A stretch of 64,000 nt of DNA from Chondromyces crocatus (GCF_001189295.1 NZ_CP012159.1:5906525-5970524); one strand, 5' to 3'. Counted from the first letter of the stretch, positions 53,119 through 61,540 are shown. Numbers and translations are program-made. The notes: a model not told the origin generated them from the letters alone.

Positions 53119-54434
53119 CGGGTCCTCCCTGGCCCTTGCAGCGCCGATGCCGTCGCCGTCGCGTTCGGACTCGGCGACAGCGGCTCGCTCGTGGAGCGCA
53201 GCAGGTACGCGCCCATGCCCGCCAGCGCCGACAGCCCGACGATGATCCCCACCGCCAGCGCCGTGGAGAGTTCCCGGGGCTTGTGGACCTGATCGAGCAG
53301 CGCGATCGTGTCCATGCGCGGCGCCCTCGCCCCATCCTCCCGTCGCCTGGAAGCCTCTCGTCCCGGCCCCGATGAGCGCTCGGTTCCTGGACTGGGCGCC
53401 GTCGCCCGCGCTCCTCCGTCGTCGAGCAGCGTGGCGCCTGCTCCGCCCCCACCTTCGGCCATCCCGGAAGGTGCAGAGGCCTGCTCCGCGCTCGCCTCGG
53501 AGCGCGAGCCTTCTCCCTCCTGGCTCCTCGCTGCCGCCACGCGCGGGCTCGGCGACGGTGACGTCACGCGCGGACTCGGTGTGGGCGCCGTGGCGCGACC
53601 GCCGCCTTTCCCCGGCGCGGCGGCGGGCTGAAAGGGTTCGAGCCGCTCGACCACGTCCTCGGCCATGTAAGGCCGATCCTCCGGGGCTTTCTCGAGGAGC
53701 TGGAACAGGAGCTGCTCCACGCCGCGCGGCATCCCCGCGCGCACCTCGTCCGAGAGCGACGGCGGTTCGGCCGTGCATTGCAGGTTCAGGAGCTGCCGCG
53801 GTGACGCCGACTGGAACGGGGGCGCCCCGGCGAGCATCTCGTAGAGAACGAGCCCCAGGCAGTAGAGATCGGCCCGGTGATCGATGGAGCGCGCGTCGAT
53901 CTGCTCCGGGCTCATGTACTGCAGCGTTCCCACGCTCTGCGTGTTCGTCTGGTGCAGTGCTTCGATGACCTTGGCGATGCCGAAGTCCATCACCTTCACC
54001 GCCCCGTCGCGCAGGATCATGATGTTCTCGGGCTTCAGATCCCGGTGGATCACGGGCGGCTCCTGCCCGTGCGCGGCGGCGAGCGCCGACGCCACGGACG
54101 ACGCCACCCGCACCGCCTCGGTCCAGGGCAGCCGCCCCTCGCCGCCGAGCACGTCCCGCAACGTCCGGCCGTCGAGGTACTCCAGCACCATCACCAGCTC
54201 GCCATTCACCTCGGTGCTCGCGAGGCTGCGCACCACGTTCGGGTGCTCCAGGTGCGCCAGGATCTGCATCTCGTTCAGGAACAGACGCCGCCCCTGCTCG
54301 CTCCGCGACAGCTCTGGCCGGAGCACCTTCAAGGCCACGCGCCGCCGGGAGAGGCGCTCCTCGCCCTCGTACACCTTGCCCATGCCCCCCTCGCCGATGA
54401 GCCTGCGCACGAGGTAATCGCCGATCTGATCCAT
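53115..54434 (-). CDS. Hanks-type Ser/Thr protein kinase
   Basis: A 439-residue active-looking kinase. The glycine loop is GEGGMGKVYEG (residues 15-25), the Lys is in VALKVL, the catalytic loop is HRDLKPENIM near 130, DFG is near 148, and SPEQ is near 172. A disordered Ser/Pro/Ala/Gly-rich region covers about 270-385. A single membrane helix (IIVGLSALAGMGAYLL) is near the C-terminus, so the kinase faces the cytoplasm and only a short tail is outside. ATG 54434 has a GGAGGAGAG site. It is the first gene of the operon with the pseudokinase-cytochrome and the cNMP/ferredoxin protein, so those are the obvious substrates. Confidence 0.92.
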   Translation of the reverse strand: MDQIGDYLVRRLIGEGGMGKVYEGEERLSRRRVALKVLRPELSRSEQGRRLFLNEMQILAHLEHPNVVRSLASTEVNGELVMVLEYLDGRTLRDVLGGEGRLPWTEAVRVASSVASALAAAHGQEPPVIHRDLKPENIMILRDGAVKVMDFGIAKVIEALHQTNTQSVGTLQYMSPEQIDARSIDHRADLYCLGLVLYEMLAGAPPFQSASPRQLLNLQCTAEPPSLSDEVRAGMPRGVEQLLFQLLEKAPEDRPYMAEDVVERLEPFQPAAAPGKGGGRATAPTPSPRVTSPSPSPRVAAARSQEGEGSRSEASAEQASAPSGMAEGGGGAGATLLDDGGARATAPSPGTERSSGPGREASRRREDGARAPRMDTIALLDQVHKPRELSTALAVGIIVGLSALAGMGAYLLRSTSEPLSPSPNATATASALQGPGRTR

Positions 54435-54589
54435 GCACCTCTCCTCCCCGCAGCGGCGGGGACGCCCCTACATACGGACGAGCTGCCCTCAGGACTTACA
54501 CCTGGAGCGTTCAGGGTAACCTGTTCCCTGCAGATCGGAGGGGACGATGTAGGGTGGACGTCACCGTTCGCGTCGCCCAGGCTTTCCTC

Positions 54590-54784
54590 ATGAGCCAGAA
54601 GACCCGCTCCCAGGTGCTCGAAGATTCCAGGCGCAAAGGGGTCGTCGCCGGGGCGGCTACCGCCGCGACCGTCGTGGCTGGTGTGGCCGTCAGCCTCTCC
54701 GCAGGGGCGATCTGTGCGGTGCCGGCCGCGGTACTCGGTTACCGCTGGTGGAAGCACCGGGCCGAGAACGGTATCCGGTTCTGA
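54590..54784 (+). CDS. Small membrane protein, 64 aa
   Basis: A short protein with a basic N-terminal helix (KTRSQVLEDSRRKG), one Ala/Val-rich membrane helix (about 18-48) and a basic C-terminus (YRWWKHRAENGIRF). This suggests a bitopic inner-membrane peptide. ATG 54590 is chosen; an in-frame GTG at 54554 would add 12 residues and would begin inside a TAGGGT promoter-like element. It is divergent from the kinase operon and could share regulation with it. No family recognised. Confidence 0.5.
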   Translation: MSQKTRSQVLEDSRRKGVVAGAATAATVVAGVAVSLSAGAICAVPAAVLGYRWWKHRAENGIRF

Positions 54785-54823
54785 GTCGCTCAGGGGCGAC
54801 GGTCCGATCCGGGAAAGTGGGGA

Positions 54824-55717
54824 TCAAACGACCGGAGGCTCCTTCTCGACGCGCTGGAAGGCAGTCTCGACCTCATCCCAGGCCACGTTGGCCGCCTCGG
54901 CGGTGTGCTCGCGGAGCGCCGCCACGAGCGCCGACCCCGAGCGCCCGTCAGATCCCTCCAGCAGCAGCGGTGCGCAGGCCAGATCCGCGAATACACGGCG
55001 CGGCCCGTTGGCCTCCGAAGCATGCTCGTTCGCACTCGCCCGCAGGCTCCCCTTGGGGATGAGCTGCGCGCACACCACGCACTTGGCCCGGCCCGTGGGG
55101 GCCCGCTCGAGCGCAGGCTGCGGCTCGCTCTTCAGCGCTTCCCGCGCGACGCGCTCGAGTTCTGCGCGATCCGGGATCTCTTCTGTGACCTTGCGCAGCG
55201 CCCGCAGGAAGCCTCGTCCCTTCGTCGCGCCGCACGCCAGGTGGTGCCAGCCGAGGCCCGAGAACGACGGCACATCTTCCCCGAAGCGCAGCGTCCCAGC
55301 CTCGATCGCCTTGCCGCAGACCCGGCAGCGGGATCGCCCGGACTTCGCTCGCTCGATGACGTCGGTCTGATCCTGGGTCACCCGCACCTCGGTCGCGCCC
55401 TTCGCCACCGCCTCCTTCAGCGCCAAGGCGACCGGGGGAACGTCGTACGCGAGGTGCAAGCGTCCGAGATCGTCGTCGAACTTCTGCTTCCCGAGCCAGG
55501 CCGAGAGGGCGGCGAAGGAGCGGAGCGCGCGCCGCGCCGGCTGCCAGATCATCAGCTGGCCGATCGGCAAGAACCAGGCACCCGACGCGCGGACCCACGC
55601 GAACTGGTCGAGGTCGGCGGCGATGACGAGCTCCGCGACGGCTTTCCCATCGCTCTTCGGGAGGTCGACCGGGACCCCGCCGACGTCCGTGTCGAGGTGA
55701 TCGATGACAAACCCCAT
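54824..55717 (-). CDS. Protein with tandem PARP-type zinc fingers
   Basis: A 297-residue soluble protein. The N-terminal 120 residues are an unassigned mixed alpha/beta domain. Residues 129-165 match the PARP-type zinc finger: C131-x2-C134, GTLRFGE, then WHHLAC with H159 and C162. A second, degenerate copy occupies 211-250: C213, C216, then D245 where His is expected, and C248. In eukaryotes this finger recognises DNA nicks and breaks; in bacteria it is rare and poorly studied. No ADP-ribosyltransferase domain is attached. ATG 55717 starts the conserved reading frame. DNA-damage sensing is inference from the finger. Confidence 0.72.
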   Translation of the reverse strand: MGFVIDHLDTDVGGVPVDLPKSDGKAVAELVIAADLDQFAWVRASGAWFLPIGQLMIWQPARRALRSFAALSAWLGKQKFDDDLGRLHLAYDVPPVALALKEAVAKGATEVRVTQDQTDVIERAKSGRSRCRVCGKAIEAGTLRFGEDVPSFSGLGWHHLACGATKGRGFLRALRKVTEEIPDRAELERVAREALKSEPQPALERAPTGRAKCVVCAQLIPKGSLRASANEHASEANGPRRVFADLACAPLLLEGSDGRSGSALVAALREHTAEAANVAWDEVETAFQRVEKEPPVV

Positions 55718-55997
55718 GCTCGCTCCGGTTCCTCGATGTCAGGTGAAGAACGCCCACCGTCGTGGCATCACGTCGGCCTCGATGGGCTCGTCGCGCCGCG
55801 TCGGCGTCACGCTGGCTCGTGTCGACCCGGGCAAGAAGAGGCCTTGCTCGGGTACGAGCGAGCCGACGCGGCGCACGCTGCCACGGACCGTGATGAGGGC
55901 CAAGAGTTCGTACGCGTCGTCATGGACCGCGATGAGCGTCGCACGATCTTGCCCGACCCCGGCTCGCGCGTGGCGTTGCCGGCAGCAGGCACCGTCG

Positions 55998-57299
55998 TCA
56001 GCGGTACATGCGATCGATCCGGGCTTCCGGAGGTCCCGGGTCGAGGAGCAGGAGCGCCACGTAAAACATCCACTCGGCTGGCTTCATCGCCAGGTAGGTC
56101 AGGTCGGATGCCCAGCGAGGCCGCAGGTAGCGGCTCACCGGTAGTCCCAGCCGATCGTAGATCCGGCGCGCCATCCTCCCGAAACGCGGCCAGCGTGTGT
56201 GCAGGAGGTCCTCGAACGCATTGGCCACCGCGAGCTGCCGGTTGACCACGATGGGCGCCCCACCGCGTCGACCCATCCGCAGTGGCTTCACCAGCCAGGT
56301 GTGCCCGCGCGCGGCCACCGTGCACAGGTAGTGGCACTCTGCCGGTACGGTTTCGAGCGGGATCTGGGACAGCGTGTGGTGGCAAGTCCGGGTGAACATC
56401 CGCAATGCGCCGTCGGCGCGGCCGAGCCACGCTGCGTGGAGCATGGCGTACACGCCCAGGAGCAGCGGCGACGCCCCGAGCGCTCGGACGAGGGCCGGCC
56501 AGTGCATGCGGGGCGACCGCGGGAACTCCTCCTGGGGGCCCTCGGCGCGGTACACCGAGGCGGCTGCTGACACCCGCGCGCGGCGCTGCGCCTCTGCGCC
56601 CCGCCTCCGCAGACGCGCGCGAAGCTCCTCACCCAGGAAGAGCGTCGTCTGCACCGGCGCGAGCGCCAGCAGCAGCAGCAGCGGCGGGAACAACATCGTC
56701 ACCTGCGCCCACCCCCAGAGCTGCACGGCGAGCACCCCGTGCTCCATCATCCCGACGAGCAGCCCCGCGTGGACCAAGAGTTCCATCGGCGCGTGCAGCA
56801 CCCCGGGCCGCCGCCGCGAGATCACGTAGAGCAGCACCACGACCGCGTGCAGCGGCACGAGCCCCACCGCCTCGGGCTCCGCGAACGGCCGCAGCACGGG
56901 CGCGTCCAGCTCGCAGCTGGTCACCACGCAGCTCGATTTCGCGACGTGGCTGTACAGCGCGACCTCCGTCGGCAGCACCCCGAGCGCCAGGAACTCCGCG
57001 GCGATCCGCAGAGCACGGCGCCCGTGCTCACGCGTGTGTGCGTGGAGCAAGAAGACGAGCACCATGCCAGCGCAGAGGCCGATCACCGCGAGCAGGGTCA
57101 TGGGCATTCCGAGGTTCACGGTCCGGACGAACAGCAGGCTCCCCAGGAACACCAGCGGCGCTGCGTACCCGACGATGAGTAACATCGAGAGGAGCGCATC
57201 CATGTCGGGTCGGTTCTCGGAGCGTCGCTGGTGTTCATCTTGCTCGGTGCTCCCGCTGGCTTCCCCGTCGGCGCTGGCTGCGCCGGCGCTCGTGCTCAT
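55998..57299 (-). CDS. DUF6688-like polytopic membrane protein
   Basis: A 433-residue protein with about seven hydrophobic helices in the first 290 residues. A conserved soluble C-terminal block follows: CHYLCTVAARGHTWLVKP, then RRGGAPIVVNRQLAVANAFEDLL. I associate this block with DUF6688-type membrane proteins, whose function is unknown. Two Cys and several His in the block could bind a metal. The start is ATG 57299 with a GGAG site; ten extra codons upstream were rejected. It is divergent from the sirtuin and upstream, on the same strand, of the PARP-finger gene with a 280-base gap holding no other gene. Confidence 0.65.
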   Translation of the reverse strand: MSTSAGAASADGEASGSTEQDEHQRRSENRPDMDALLSMLLIVGYAAPLVFLGSLLFVRTVNLGMPMTLLAVIGLCAGMVLVFLLHAHTREHGRRALRIAAEFLALGVLPTEVALYSHVAKSSCVVTSCELDAPVLRPFAEPEAVGLVPLHAVVVLLYVISRRRPGVLHAPMELLVHAGLLVGMMEHGVLAVQLWGWAQVTMLFPPLLLLLALAPVQTTLFLGEELRARLRRRGAEAQRRARVSAAASVYRAEGPQEEFPRSPRMHWPALVRALGASPLLLGVYAMLHAAWLGRADGALRMFTRTCHHTLSQIPLETVPAECHYLCTVAARGHTWLVKPLRMGRRGGAPIVVNRQLAVANAFEDLLHTRWPRFGRMARRIYDRLGLPVSRYLRPRWASDLTYLAMKPAEWMFYVALLLLDPGPPEARIDRMYR

Positions 57300-57452
57300 C
57301 GTCCACTCCCGGCTCTCTTCGAATCCCAACCTCGCCAGCTCTCTTCACAGGCTAGCGTTCCCGGGCTCAGCGCTGTGGGGTGTCTCTGAGGAGCGCGCGT
57401 GAACAGGCAGACTGCCGGCTGCACGTCCATCGGGCGTGGCTAAGCTGGCGCT

Positions 57453-58307
57453 GTGCCCTCCGTGCAGACCCCCGACCTCCATGATCTCGTCCGCTTGCTC
57501 TCCGGCCGCCGCGTCGTGGCCTTGACGGGCGCCGGCTGCAGCACCGAGTCCGGCATCCCCGACTACCGCGGCCCCACGTCGAGCCAGCGCACGCGGGCCC
57601 CCATCCAGTACCAGGAGTTCGTTCGCAACCCCGCAGCCCGCCAGCGCTACTGGGCCCGGAGCTTCGCGGGGTGGCCTCGGTTCGCGGACGCCCAGCCCAA
57701 CCCGGCCCACCGCGCGCTCGGTTCTCTGGAGCGCGCTGGCATCCTCCAGGGCCTCATCACCCAGAACGTCGACCGGCTTCATCACCGGGCTGGCAACCGT
57801 CACATCATCGAGCTGCATGGCGCTCTGGCCGAAGTGCGTTGTCTCGACTGTGGGCACCTCGAACACCGGGACGAACTCCAGGATCGCCTCGTCCGTCTCA
57901 ACCCGGGCTGGGCCGCGTCCGCGTCCACCTACCAGCCGGATGGCGACGCTGAGATCGAGGCGGCGATGATCGAGGGCCTCGTCGTCCCGGCCTGCATCGT
58001 CTGCGCGGGCGTGCTCAAGCCTCACGTCGTTTTCTTTGGGGAGAACGTTCCGCGCCCGACCGTCGAGGCGGCCTTCGCCTGGGTCGACGCGGCCGAGGCT
58101 CTCCTCGTCGCAGGCTCGTCGCTCACCGTCTTCTCGGGCTTTCGCTTCGTCCGACGCGCCGCCGAGCGGGGCATTCCCGTGGCCATCGTCAACCTCGGGC
58201 CGACCCGGGGGGATCCCCTCGCGCAGCTGCGGGTGGAGGGTCGCCTCGGGGAGCTCCTCCCGTCCCTGGCGGACCAGCTCACGACCCGGGGCGGCGTGAT
58301 GAGCTGA
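57453..58307 (+). CDS. NAD-dependent protein deacylase, SIR2 family
   Basis: Removes acyl groups from lysines using NAD+, in the cytoplasm. The 284-residue protein has the full sirtuin set: GAGCSTESGIPDYRGP near residue 27, TQNVDRLHHRAG with the catalytic His in ELHGALAEV near 122, and GSSLTV near 230. A four-Cys zinc site is formed by CLDC and the later CIVC. The start is GTG 57453. TAAGCT lies six bases upstream and no ribosome binding site is present, so the transcript is probably leaderless. A terminator hairpin follows 45 bases downstream. It is divergent from the DUF6688-like gene. Confidence 0.93.
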   Translation: MPSVQTPDLHDLVRLLSGRRVVALTGAGCSTESGIPDYRGPTSSQRTRAPIQYQEFVRNPAARQRYWARSFAGWPRFADAQPNPAHRALGSLERAGILQGLITQNVDRLHHRAGNRHIIELHGALAEVRCLDCGHLEHRDELQDRLVRLNPGWAASASTYQPDGDAEIEAAMIEGLVVPACIVCAGVLKPHVVFFGENVPRPTVEAAFAWVDAAEALLVAGSSLTVFSGFRFVRRAAERGIPVAIVNLGPTRGDPLAQLRVEGRLGELLPSLADQLTTRGGVMS

Positions 58308-58352
58308 GCCAGCCCGAAAAACGTGGTTCTCATCACCGGAAATGGGCCCGAG

Positions 58353-58374
58353 GACCCCGGTTTTCGGGGTCTTT
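58353..58374 (+). terminator. Intrinsic terminator of the sirtuin gene
   Basis: Stem GACCCCG/CGGGGTC with a GTTTT loop, followed by TTT. This is a near-classical rho-independent terminator. Confidence 0.7.
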
Positions 58375-58490
58375 GTGTGGTCGACCGTTCTGCGGCGCGG
58401 ATGCACGTGGGGTCTTTGTGTGGTCGACCGTTCTGCGGCGCGGATGCACGTAGGGTCTTTGTGCAGTCGACCGCTCGGTGCGGCGTGATG
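58366..58490. repeat. 43-bp tandem repeat, about three units
   Basis: Each unit begins GGGGTCTTTGTGTGGTCGAC and continues into a GTTCTGCGGCGCGGATGCAC-like half. TCGACCG recurs at 58381, 58424 and 58467. A more diverged copy of the core is near 58553. The first unit starts inside the terminator right arm, so the array carries copies of the terminator tail. Confidence 0.75.
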
Positions 58491-58874
58491 CTCGTGTGAC
58501 CGGAGGGGGGACGACTGCTTTGCGGGGGTGGTGCACCAGCGGTCTCCCTGAGGTCGACCGTTCTGCGGCGGTGGTGCGCGTGGGAGCCGAGAGGGGACGA
58601 CCGTTCGGCGCGGGGAGGACACGCCTGGCTCGATGAGGAAGGGCTGCGTCGGAGGTGGAGGGCAAGCGAGCAGGTCCACATACTTCAGCAACACGTGCCG
58701 GGCGCACCCACAGGCGCTGGAGGGGAACTTGCAGTGAGGGAGGGGAGGGAGGGAGGGGAGTGACGGGCTCGGCCAGCGCCCGCCCGAGGCGAAGGCGGGG
58801 ACGACGGCCGGCACTACGTCATCGCGACGTCGACACGGAAGCGGGTGGACCGCACTCCGCCTGCGCGGACCAGC

Positions 58875-58982
58875 TCAGTTCTGGCTGTCCTGCGACGGAG
58901 CCAGCTCGACACCTGGCCCGAGGAAGACCACCGCCAACCCAACTCCCATGAACTTCAACAGCTGGTTCACGCGCTTGCGCAT
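58875..58982 (-). CDS. Small secreted or membrane peptide, 35 aa
   Basis: A 36-codon frame with an excellent GAGGAGG site six bases before ATG 58982. The product has a basic N-terminus (MRKRVNQLLK), a hydrophobic core (FMGVGLAVVFLG) and a short polar end (SQDSQN). It looks like a signal peptide without a large mature part, or a tiny membrane peptide. It begins ten bases after the stop codon of the upstream reading frame, whose stop sits beside the ribosome binding site, so coupled translation is likely. Product function unknown. Confidence 0.5.
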   Translation of the reverse strand: MRKRVNQLLKFMGVGLAVVFLGPGVELAPSQDSQN

Positions 58983-58992
58983 CGGTGCCTCC

Positions 58993-59373
58993 TCAGTTTG
59001 GTGACGAGCGAAGAACTGAATATGACATTTCGGTGTCAAACGTGCAAGCGTTCGTCACCGTCGCGACCCCGTGTCCACGCCATGCCTCCAGGGCGCCATC
59101 GAGGTGAAAGAGCCGGAATTCGGCGGAGAAAAGGCATCCGTTAGAGCAGATGAACGACAGGTCTCCACGGTCGGGCTCGGCCGGGATGGTGGGCTCGATT
59201 GTGACAAACCGTTGTCGGTTCGAGGAAGGAGGCGCGGCCTGAGGCCGAGGCTGAACGCTGGTCCCTCTTCGGGGGGGCGCAGCGCATGACAGTGAGATGC
59301 CAGAAGTGGGATGACCAACACAGGGTCTCGACGGGAGACCCTCCGGCAGCGTACGCACTCGTGTCGCGGGCAT
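58993..59373 (-). CDS. Hypothetical protein with atypical codon use
   Basis: A 126-residue frame whose last 65 residues look protein-like (GDLSFICSNGCLFSAEFRLF, HLDGALEAWRGHG) with two Cys in CSNGC. The N-terminal half is Pro/Ser/Arg-rich and could be spurious, so the true start may be internal. Third-position GC is roughly 70 %, well below neighbouring genes. It ends ten bases before the coupled 35-residue peptide gene, whose ribosome binding site overlaps this frame's stop area. That arrangement is the main support for coding. Could also be a decayed gene. Confidence 0.4.
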   Translation of the reverse strand: MPATRVRTLPEGLPSRPCVGHPTSGISLSCAAPPRRGTSVQPRPQAAPPSSNRQRFVTIEPTIPAEPDRGDLSFICSNGCLFSAEFRLFHLDGALEAWRGHGVATVTNACTFDTEMSYSVLRSSPN

Positions 59374-59397
59374 GCTCGGCGTAGGGCTCGGTCGTCG

Positions 59398-59469
59398 TCG
59401 TGGGAGCCGGCCGTCGGCAGTGCCGTCCGCTCGTCGTGGGAGCCGGTTGCCGGCAGTACCGTCCGCTCG
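59398..59469. repeat. Two copies of a 36-bp direct repeat
   Basis: The unit starts GTCGTGGGAGCCGG and ends CCGTCCGCTC; copies begin about 36 bases apart with a few differences. It lies just downstream of a minus-strand gene end. Confidence 0.6.
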
Positions 59470-59487
59470 CCGGCGTGAGGCGGCGGC

Positions 59488-59931
59488 CTAAGACGCTTGG
59501 TCTTCGCTGTAGCGGATCATGATCACGCTGTAGCCGCCGAGAGGGTCGTTCTCCGAGCGGATCGACCCCCAGCCGTAGGTGTAGGGCGGCGGACCGAGCA
59601 GGGAAACGAGCCAGGTGTCGTGGTCGGCCTTGCGGGCGTTTTCTTCCTCACCGGACCAGTCGTCCCACGACAGCTTCGAGACCGCGCCGACTTGATACAG
59701 CTCGACGGCGGCGAGGCAGCCCTGGCGGAACCGGAGCGTCACCCGGAAGCTGCGGCCGTAGATGTTCAGGCGATCCAGACGGTAGGCGCTCCAACCAGGG
59801 TCCAGCGGGAGGGCCTTGGCGCGATGGGCGAGCTGGGAGCGCAGGAACGTGGCTTCTGCTGTCCGGCCGCCGACGCGGAGGGTGGGGACGAGCTCGATCT
59901 CGCCATTGTCCGCGTGGATCATGCGGCCCAT
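59488..59931 (-). CDS. Hypothetical protein, about 147 aa
   Basis: A cytoplasmic-looking protein of beta-rich character (IYGRSFRVTLRFRQGCLAAVELY, YSVIMIRYSEDQAS). It has a central helix and acidic residues in SWDDWSGEEENARKADHD. The start is uncertain: ATG 59931 begins the conserved-looking part, whereas ATG 59991 or GTG 59997 would add about 20 residues. None has a good ribosome binding site. It is divergent from the kinase at 60092, so the two may share a control region of about 160 bases. The fold resembles small ligand-binding or immunity-like proteins, but no family was recognised. Confidence 0.6.
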   Translation of the reverse strand: MGRMIHADNGEIELVPTLRVGGRTAEATFLRSQLAHRAKALPLDPGWSAYRLDRLNIYGRSFRVTLRFRQGCLAAVELYQVGAVSKLSWDDWSGEEENARKADHDTWLVSLLGPPPYTYGWGSIRSENDPLGGYSVIMIRYSEDQAS

Positions 59932-60091
59932 TGAACCATGCAGATCAAGCGAGGACAACGCCCTCCCGGGCTCCGCGGAAGGGGATGGCATCGCCACGAC
60001 GTGGCGCCTTCGGCGCTTCGTGCGCGCCCTGAGCGGGTCCGGCGCACGTCCAGCACATCGGGATTGACGTCATGATCGCGCTGGCAACTAG

Positions 60092-61426
60092 ATGGGGATG
60101 GTGACGCTCCAACCGGGAACGCAGGTCGATCGGTACATTGTCGAGGACGTGCTCGGCAAGGGGACGACCGGCTGCGTGTACCGTGCGCGGGACACTCGCC
60201 TCGGGCGACGCGTGGCGATCAAGGTGCTCTCGCCCGAGCTGAGTCAGAGCGCGCAAGGCGCCGAAGCGGCGGCGCGGCTGCGCCGGGAGGCGTACGCGAT
60301 CGCGGCGCTCGAGCACCCGAACGCGGTGCAGGTGTTCGACTTCGGCGAGTCGTTCGCGGGGCCATACATCGCGATGGAGCTGATCGATGGCAACAGCCTG
60401 CGGGTCTGGCTCGGCGCGCCCGAAGTCTCGACGGCGCTGAAGCTGCGCTGGCTCGCGGACGCCGCGCGCGCGCTGGGGGCGGCGCACCGCGCAGGGATCA
60501 TCCACCGCGACGTGAAGCCCGACAACATCCTGGTGCGCAACGACGGGATGGTGAAGGTGCTCGACTTCGGCATCGCTCAGGGAGGCGGTGATCCACAGAC
60601 GCTGCGGCGCCTCACCGTCGAGGGGCGAATCGTGGGCACGCCGGCCTACATGTCTCCGGAGCAGCTCTTCGATCGGCCGCTCGACGGTCGCAGCGATCAG
60701 TTCTCGCTGGGCATCACGGCCTACGAGCTCTTGAGCGGCGGTTTGCCGTGGAGCGGCGTGGAGAGCGTGCCGGATCTGATGGTGAAGATCGTGAGCCAGG
60801 AGATCCGCGACATCCCCGACCCGGTGGGCGATCTGCCGCCGGTGGTGAAGATGGCGCTGCTCCGCACGCTGAAGAAGAACGCCGCGGAGCGGTTCCCGAC
60901 CATGGAGGAGCTGGTCCAGGTGCTCGATCCCTGGACGGCCGGCGCGCAGGCCCCGGCGGCCGCTGCGCGCCAGGTCGTGTCATACCGCTCGTCGCCCCCC
61001 CCAGCGCATCCGTCACCTCGGCCGCACGCGCCGTCTTACCCGCCTGCGCAAGCCGTCCATCATCCACGGGCTGCGTCTCGCTCTGCCGTGCACGCTTCTT
61101 CGCCGCCGGGACCACCGGGACCGCCGGGGCAGCCAGGGCAGAGGGGGTCGGCCGCATCGTATCCCTCGTCGCCGCCGCCAGCGACGGCAGGGGCCCACGG
61201 TGGACGCGAAGGAAGCGAGGCGCGCGGGGCGAGTCGGTCGAGCAAGGCACCGCCGTCCTCGGCTGCGCCCGGAGAGACGCGCTCGCTGCGGCGTCTCGTC
61301 ATCGGCTTCAGTCTCGGGGCGGCGGCCACGGTCGCGCTGGCGCTGGCGCTGCTCTCGCGGTACGCGCCACCCACGCCCGCCATCGACACGGCGACCCCGG
61401 CCTCCACGGGCTCGGCTGAGCCCTGA
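60092..61426 (+). CDS. Hanks-type Ser/Thr protein kinase
   Basis: A 444-residue membrane-anchored kinase. The glycine loop is GKGTTGCVYRA near residue 22, VAIKVL near 42, the catalytic loop HRDVKPDNIL near 139, DFGIA near 159, and SPEQ near 188. From about 285 there is a long Pro/Ser/His-rich disordered region with a GPPGPPGQPGQ stretch. A membrane helix (about 400-420) and a short Thr/Ala-rich tail follow. No PASTA or sensor domain lies outside the cell. Start is ATG 60092 (ATG 60098 is possible). The FHA protein at 9 kb is a possible reader only by family logic. Confidence 0.92.
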   Translation: MGMVTLQPGTQVDRYIVEDVLGKGTTGCVYRARDTRLGRRVAIKVLSPELSQSAQGAEAAARLRREAYAIAALEHPNAVQVFDFGESFAGPYIAMELIDGNSLRVWLGAPEVSTALKLRWLADAARALGAAHRAGIIHRDVKPDNILVRNDGMVKVLDFGIAQGGGDPQTLRRLTVEGRIVGTPAYMSPEQLFDRPLDGRSDQFSLGITAYELLSGGLPWSGVESVPDLMVKIVSQEIRDIPDPVGDLPPVVKMALLRTLKKNAAERFPTMEELVQVLDPWTAGAQAPAAAARQVVSYRSSPPPAHPSPRPHAPSYPPAQAVHHPRAASRSAVHASSPPGPPGPPGQPGQRGSAASYPSSPPPATAGAHGGREGSEARGASRSSKAPPSSAAPGETRSLRRLVIGFSLGAAATVALALALLSRYAPPTPAIDTATPASTGSAEP

Positions 61427-61540
61427 TCCGTGGTGGTGCAGCTGCTGTAGCGCGGCGGCGCCTGTCGGTCGGTTCGAGCGGGGGCGAAGGGGTTGCTGTC
61501 ACGAGCGCTGGCGCGGGAGCACCTGCGTCGGTGGATCGGC

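Larger units (their letters stand above)
58308..58874. other. Repeat-rich intergenic region
   Basis: About 570 bases after the sirtuin. The first part holds the terminator and decaying 43-bp repeats; the rest has no gene with a believable start. Antisense open frames across it have no ribosome binding site and only repeat-derived sequence. Confidence 0.55.

Noticed and set aside
53119-54438. Upstream extension of the pseudokinase-cytochrome frame through the kinase gene
   Set aside because: It overlaps the real kinase in another frame and reads as Arg/Ala/Gly-rich nonsense; the GTG at 53118 is the sensible start.
57345-58814. Minus-strand frame across the sirtuin and repeats
   Set aside because: Opposite a secure sirtuin; its N-terminal half is repeat-derived and has no ribosome binding site.
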